Source of the DNA: Flammeovirga aprica JL-4
GTDB taxonomy: Bacteria; Bacteroidota; Bacteroidia; Cytophagales; Flammeovirgaceae
Assembly: GCF_012844305.1 (NCBI RefSeq)
Contig: NZ_JABANE010000089.1
Coordinates: 1 to 38,350 of the forward strand
Direction of reading: 5' to 3'
DNA: 38,350 bases
Part shown: in pieces, positions 35,401 through 38,350 of the stretch
Layout: every line of letters starts with the position of its first letter
How positions within the stretch are numbered: position 1 is the stretch's first letter
Program-made: the position numbers and the translations under genes
Notes under the pieces: generated by a model
Databases searched by the model: none
Seen by the model: only the letters and a program-made list of their open reading frames with translations
Told to the model about the DNA's origin: nothing

Positions 35401-37661
35401 TTCCTGAATACTTAGATTATAAAATTTACCCTGAGTCACTGCTCTTAACGGATGAAAGTCTAGAAGATACAATTCAAGTAGAAGTGGAATATATTCAAAA
35501 AGCAACTACTAGAAAGGAAGGTAATGTACATTATCTTGAATTGGGAACAAGTTATAACTATCTACCAGTCATTCATGAACTTTCAGCAGATTCTAGCATT
35601 GTGTTATTCGACCTAACAAATTATACGAAAAATGGAAGCTCCAATATTAGAAATGATTCATTACATATTACAGATGGTAAATTAAAATTACATTACTTAA
35701 ATGCAGACATCAGTAATACTAAAATTGCCAAGGAAGCATACTTAAAGTCAGATAAAAGGGATTTAAAGTACTTTAAAATTAGTTATGAAGATTCTCTTTA
35801 TATAGAGAAAAATAGTCATCCTGATTTTCTTTATTGGGAACACACTCCTACTTGGATCAATGAAGAGAAAATAGAACCATTTGAGGAAGGGATGCTGATG
35901 GCAACTTCAAATTACGACTATGACATTATTATATTGCGAGCCTACTTCAAGCCTTATGTGGTTACTTCCAATGATGTAACAATAAAGGACGGCTTAATTA
36001 CATCATATAATGTGACGGATAAACATCTACATTTAGTAATTCCCGATTCAATTAATGGTCAATTGATTCGAGGTGTAGCAGATAGTGAAATTGGTATTTT
36101 TGAAGATTTGGATATTTGGTCCCTAAGCTTACCTGATTCATTTATTTATTATGGATCAAATTCATTTAAAAATAATGATATTAATAATTTTGATTGTCTC
36201 AACTTCACCAATAACTGTATTTTCAAAGAAAGTAGCTTTGAAGGTAATTTATTCTTAGAATATAGCAGATCTATAAGGTCATTTCAAAAGATTGAGCGTA
36301 ATGCTTTTAAAAATATCTATAGCAAGGTTTATGTAATTAAAACTAGTGATTATTTTTATAAAGAACTTTATAACCCAGACATTGAATATGAAAAGGAAGT
36401 TTTTTATAGAGTGCCATTGAATGAGTTAACGATTGAAAATGGGTATATAGTAAATTATCATCCTTTGCAGTCACACTCATTTATAAAACTGCCATATAAA
36501 GATTCAGAAGGCTTTTTAATAAAGGGAATTATTGATGCAAAAAATAAAGAAGAAGGAGTCTTCAATAACAAGGGTTTAGAAGGCGTGGAAATGTATAATG
36601 AATATATAGGTGATTACGCTTTTTCTGATAATGATATTTTTCTCATTAAAGCTTCAAATGTAAAACATATAGGAAAAGATGCATTTCGCAACAACTCCAT
36701 ATCTTCACCATACAAATTAGATAAAGTGAATTATATTGGAAAAGGGGCATTTTCAGAGAACCCAGATTTGTCATTTAAATTCCCTTCCAACCCTCTCTTA
36801 GAAAGAGGATATCATCATTATGGTTATTGGTATGATGAAAATAATGAAATGTATTTTACGGATTCATTATTAACAGATCATTCTCACAGTTATACAAAAT
36901 ATTTATTCTTTAATGGTTTTACAGTAACTTCAATAATTGATTATCCCGACTATAATAACATTGCTTTTAAAGCTTATTTTTATGATCAATACGGTGATTT
37001 AAGAGACAAAAATCTTTATCCTACACTGAATAAAGAAGGAACTTATGAAACTACCTTTGCAAAAGGTGATTCAGTACATGTGCACTACAAATTGAGTGAA
37101 CATTTTGAATCGGAAAACCAAGATTTTTTCATTACTTCTATTGACAGCGATACAACAATTTATTTTGATGCTACTCCAAAGGAACATTCTATTGAGTATG
37201 AAAATTTACATGGAGCATATAACGAACATAATCCAACAAGTTTTACCATCTTTGATGAAGTTGAATTTGAAGACTTGGTACACAACGAATGGGGATTTAT
37301 AAATTGGACATATTATTATGTTAGCGATGAAGATTCAGTTATCCATTCTATTTATGGTCCCAGAAATTTTTATGGTGATATAATATTAAAAGCACATTGG
37401 TATAAAAAAAATCCAACTGATATAAATGATGAACTATTTGAATCAGTTATACTATCGCCAAATCCAGCAAGCTCACATATTACAGTTTTGAATTTCCCTA
37501 TTGATAACAGCTCCACTTTTAAGGTTTATAACCTAAGTGGTCAGTTGGTTTTAAATGGTACATTTAGCAATGGAAATATAATCAATATAGAGAGCCTACA
37601 AAGTGGTGTATACATTTTGGATATAGTTTCAGTAAAGATATTAAAGTTCATCAAACAATAA
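32472..37661 (+). CDS. BspA-type leucine-rich-repeat surface protein with type IX sorting domain
   Basis: A 1729-residue secreted protein. The N-terminus is a signal peptide ending LSA-Q. Many LRR_5 (BspA/TpLRR) repeats follow, chiefly around residues 45-130, 330-460 and 575-880, with weaker ones later. The repeat pattern is an AF..N.L..v.LP..L..I unit of about 23 residues. Between these blocks lie beta-rich segments resembling Listeria-Bacteroides or InlB B-type repeats. The last 80 or so residues carry SPNPASSHITV and FKVYNLSGQLVLNG, then LQSGVYILDI and a basic end, typical of a type A T9SS sorting domain. BspA-type proteins mediate adhesion, so surface attachment is plausible. Its strong AT bias differs from the mannan genes. 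No enzyme motif is seen. Confidence 0.88.
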   Translation: MTNLTSKLCVIAIVILYAFNQLSAQTLLSEKELSIDSEGVITLNQGVLLDTDIIIPSEINGQSVISIGSYTFQGKGITSVQFPETLEIINFSSFANNNIKKLELPENLKIIESYAFSDNELTDPVVFNGTVVEKIGLSAFKHKKGTNIPENVIHRLPDYKKKGYELNGWIQLPTEGKYFPEGYPISIYHSYVAAIKYIGLTLKGHILGYAFPIDLEVRGDVIEDIQLKNGEEFSITVDFGSNITLTPKNKYLTFETESITLLNIQNNIDTLNFYVEYHTITDEDVESNREGDLILDDRLPEDNNYIYFGRYRTNIIIPDTLKGESVKRLLYPPNDLNVSAVKLPNTLEEIHRNYFENNNMLKKINLPESLLKIESYAFKNTGLKQLKLPSNLEFLGKEAFGDTEISTIELPNSLKTFHLDAFKNTNIKTVFLPENSQTLYQDTWIVVDNPSVVFGAGEEVEVGTGYILNHKIEFTGVHVEVANTTKETINFNYNSSDDQKIEVTLLPFETYTIEEVKGFSSTINVLETNGIELNQSIHTLNNVQENTLITIEEAGYYTLKDEDVVMVGQSISSLVLEELPNSKIIIPTILQKEIVKGISSDVFKEKNITEVILPEYLEEIYTDAFKGNHLRSINLPKSLTYISYGVFENNKLTTIKFPAKLRVLHKRAFANNRIRTVEIPLSIKELSEDLFKNNRIDSLYIPPNIEVIGNGAFKNNSIRKLSFGESSKLELIYSEAFQYNNLQQLILPEGVIKIYDDAFSFNELNDLKLPNSLEIIGEGVFRNNKLVSLVIPNNVYHIKYRSFQNNHLKTVTFPQSLNDIGAYAFENNFIEEVDIPDGIESLRYGTFLHNSLTKVKLPKQLNTIASKVFDDNMPIRLPIYYMEGVRNIWSPIIDEENPFYDNERSYSVYKDNYIFEEGYKKVTIKYIRNEFCKAKVIVDDTDEIHLNGPNYATEYKYNFVVKKVGEDLKLDFGMVALPEYLDYKIYPESLLLTDESLEDTIQVEVEYIQKATTRKEGNVHYLELGTSYNYLPVIHELSADSSIVLFDLTNYTKNGSSNIRNDSLHITDGKLKLHYLNADISNTKIAKEAYLKSDKRDLKYFKISYEDSLYIEKNSHPDFLYWEHTPTWINEEKIEPFEEGMLMATSNYDYDIIILRAYFKPYVVTSNDVTIKDGLITSYNVTDKHLHLVIPDSINGQLIRGVADSEIGIFEDLDIWSLSLPDSFIYYGSNSFKNNDINNFDCLNFTNNCIFKESSFEGNLFLEYSRSIRSFQKIERNAFKNIYSKVYVIKTSDYFYKELYNPDIEYEKEVFYRVPLNELTIENGYIVNYHPLQSHSFIKLPYKDSEGFLIKGIIDAKNKEEGVFNNKGLEGVEMYNEYIGDYAFSDNDIFLIKASNVKHIGKDAFRNNSISSPYKLDKVNYIGKGAFSENPDLSFKFPSNPLLERGYHHYGYWYDENNEMYFTDSLLTDHSHSYTKYLFFNGFTVTSIIDYPDYNNIAFKAYFYDQYGDLRDKNLYPTLNKEGTYETTFAKGDSVHVHYKLSEHFESENQDFFITSIDSDTTIYFDATPKEHSIEYENLHGAYNEHNPTSFTIFDEVEFEDLVHNEWGFINWTYYYVSDEDSVIHSIYGPRNFYGDIILKAHWYKKNPTDINDELFESVILSPNPASSHITVLNFPIDNSSTFKVYNLSGQLVLNGTFSNGNIINIESLQSGVYILDIVSVKILKFIKQ

Positions 37662-37671
37662 ATGAAGAATG

Positions 37672-37710
37672 AGTCACTCCTAATTTAGATATGAAGGAGT
37701 GACTTTTTTT
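37672..37710 (+). terminator. Intrinsic terminator after the BspA-type gene
   Basis: AGTCACTCCT pairs perfectly with AGGAGTGACT (37695-37704) around a 13-base loop, followed by a T run. It starts 11 bases after the stop codon and is the best-formed terminator in the window. Confidence 0.9.
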
Positions 37711-37773
37711 ATCATTGATCTCAATAACCTTAACCATTTTGAGAACCGACGATTCCACATAAATTATTTAATA

Positions 37774-38350
37774 GGTATCTAAACTTAGATCGCCCTAAAT
37801 AGTAAAACGTACTTCTGTTACGGTTAACTGATTTACATTAGTGTAAAAGTAACCAAACAACCAGATGTATTATGATCAATTTTGAAGGTTTTGACGATAG
37901 AACATTTTATTCAACATTTCAAAAAGAAGAAGATTGTCTTGAATATTTATCGACACTAAAGTGGAGTGATCATTACAAATGTAGGAAATGTGAACATACA
38001 AAATATATGAAAGGTAAAAAGTTACATTCCAGACGTTGTCAAAAGTGTAAATATGATGAGTCTGTTACGGCTCATACCCTATTTCATAAGCTGAAATTTT
38101 CAATTCTAACTGCTTTTGAATTCATATTTAAAGTTAGTTGTGATAAGAAAGGCATGTCCACTTTAACTTTAAGTGAGAAACTGTCCTTGAGTTATCAAAG
38201 CTGTTTAAATTTCAGACGTAAAGTGCAATATGCTATGCAAAGTAGTTTACAGCATCCTTTGAAGGGGTATGTTGAGGTCGATGAGTTTGCTGTAGGTGGG
38301 TATGACGCTGGCAGTCAAGGTAGAGCCAAAGGAGATAAAAAGCTTGTCAA
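37774..38350 (+). mobile_element. IS1595-like insertion sequence, 5' part, cut by window edge
   Basis: The mirror copy of the element at the left edge, reading rightward out of the window. The inner end begins GGTATCTAAACTTAGATC after the AT-rich sequence ATTTAATA, which would be the 8-base target copy if the family rule holds. Identity to the left copy is exact by eye across the visible part and continues two bases past the GG into chance or shared TA. The 3' half is missing. Confidence 0.85.
37872..38350 (+). CDS. IS1595-family transposase, N-terminal 159 residues (partial)
   Basis: Identical in sequence to the transposase fragment at the left edge but on the opposite strand. The zinc ribbon (C37, C40, C56, C59) and the EVDEFAVGG segment with D137 are intact. 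The gene continues past the window edge at exactly the same codon where the left copy stops, which is more likely to reflect how the sequence was assembled or cut than biology. Confidence 0.85.
   Translation, partial: MINFEGFDDRTFYSTFQKEEDCLEYLSTLKWSDHYKCRKCEHTKYMKGKKLHSRRCQKCKYDESVTAHTLFHKLKFSILTAFEFIFKVSCDKKGMSTLTLSEKLSLSYQSCLNFRRKVQYAMQSSLQHPLKGYVEVDEFAVGGYDAGSQGRAKGDKKLV

Noticed and set aside
32472..37661. Repeats as a CRISPR or DNA tandem array
   Set aside because: The repetition is at the protein level (leucine-rich repeats) with diverged DNA and no constant direct repeats or spacers. No CRISPR array, tRNA or rRNA was seen anywhere in the window.
578..37773. Matching target-site duplication next to the two IS inner ends
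   Set aside because: The inner flanks (TAATTATT and ATTTAATA) are both AT-rich but not equal, and the true duplications would lie at the outer ends, which are not in the window.

Overview
The window looks like a chromosomal accessory region from a marine, polysaccharide-degrading Bacteroidota bacterium. The protein style suggests the Flammeovirga/Cytophagales type, but that genus is an inference. The supporting evidence is a SusC/SusD pair, lipoprotein signals of Bacteroidetes type, a type IX secretion C-terminal sorting domain, TAnnTTTG promoter boxes, AT-rich DNA and several S1 sulfatases.

Layout. (1) 1-579 and 37772-38350 are exact inverted copies of the 5' part of an IS1595-like element; both transposases are cut by the window edge and point outward. 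(2) 577-8653, minus strand: one operon reading SusC, SusD, a two-module surface glycan-binding lipoprotein, then a sulfatase lipoprotein. (3) 8654-9248: divergent promoter region. (4) 9249-22021, plus strand: nucleoside-hydrolase-like lipoprotein, GH26 mannanase, sodium/sugar symporter, GH130 mannosylglucose phosphorylase, AGE-family 2-epimerase, GH5_7 mannanase, sulfatase, GH5_8 mannanase fused to a DUF4493-like domain, and a stand-alone DUF4493-like lipoprotein. Three gaps in this run hold fold-back repeats. (5) 22265-26549: a two-propeller/Y_Y_Y/SpoIIE-phosphatase membrane sensor followed by a small membrane-anchored AraC protein. (6) 27162-31143: esterase and two more sulfatases. (7) 31287-37661: a gene broken by three frameshifts, and a large AT-rich BspA-type leucine-rich-repeat protein with a type IX sorting signal.

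How the genes fit together (inference from families and order). Surface GH5 enzymes cut a beta-1,4-mannan, the SusC/D pair with its partner lipoprotein captures and imports fragments, four sulfatases and one esterase strip sulfate and probably acyl groups, and GH26 gives mannobiose. The symporter moves mannobiose into the cytoplasm, the epimerase converts it to mannosyl-glucose, and GH130 splits that with phosphate into mannose-1-phosphate and glucose. The phosphorolytic half matches the known mannan pathway of Bacteroides fragilis. Its combination with four sulfatases and an esterase points to a sulfated, possibly acetylated mannan such as those of green algae. No hybrid two-component regulator is present; the propeller-SpoIIE protein and the membrane AraC protein are the only candidate regulators and form an unusual pair.
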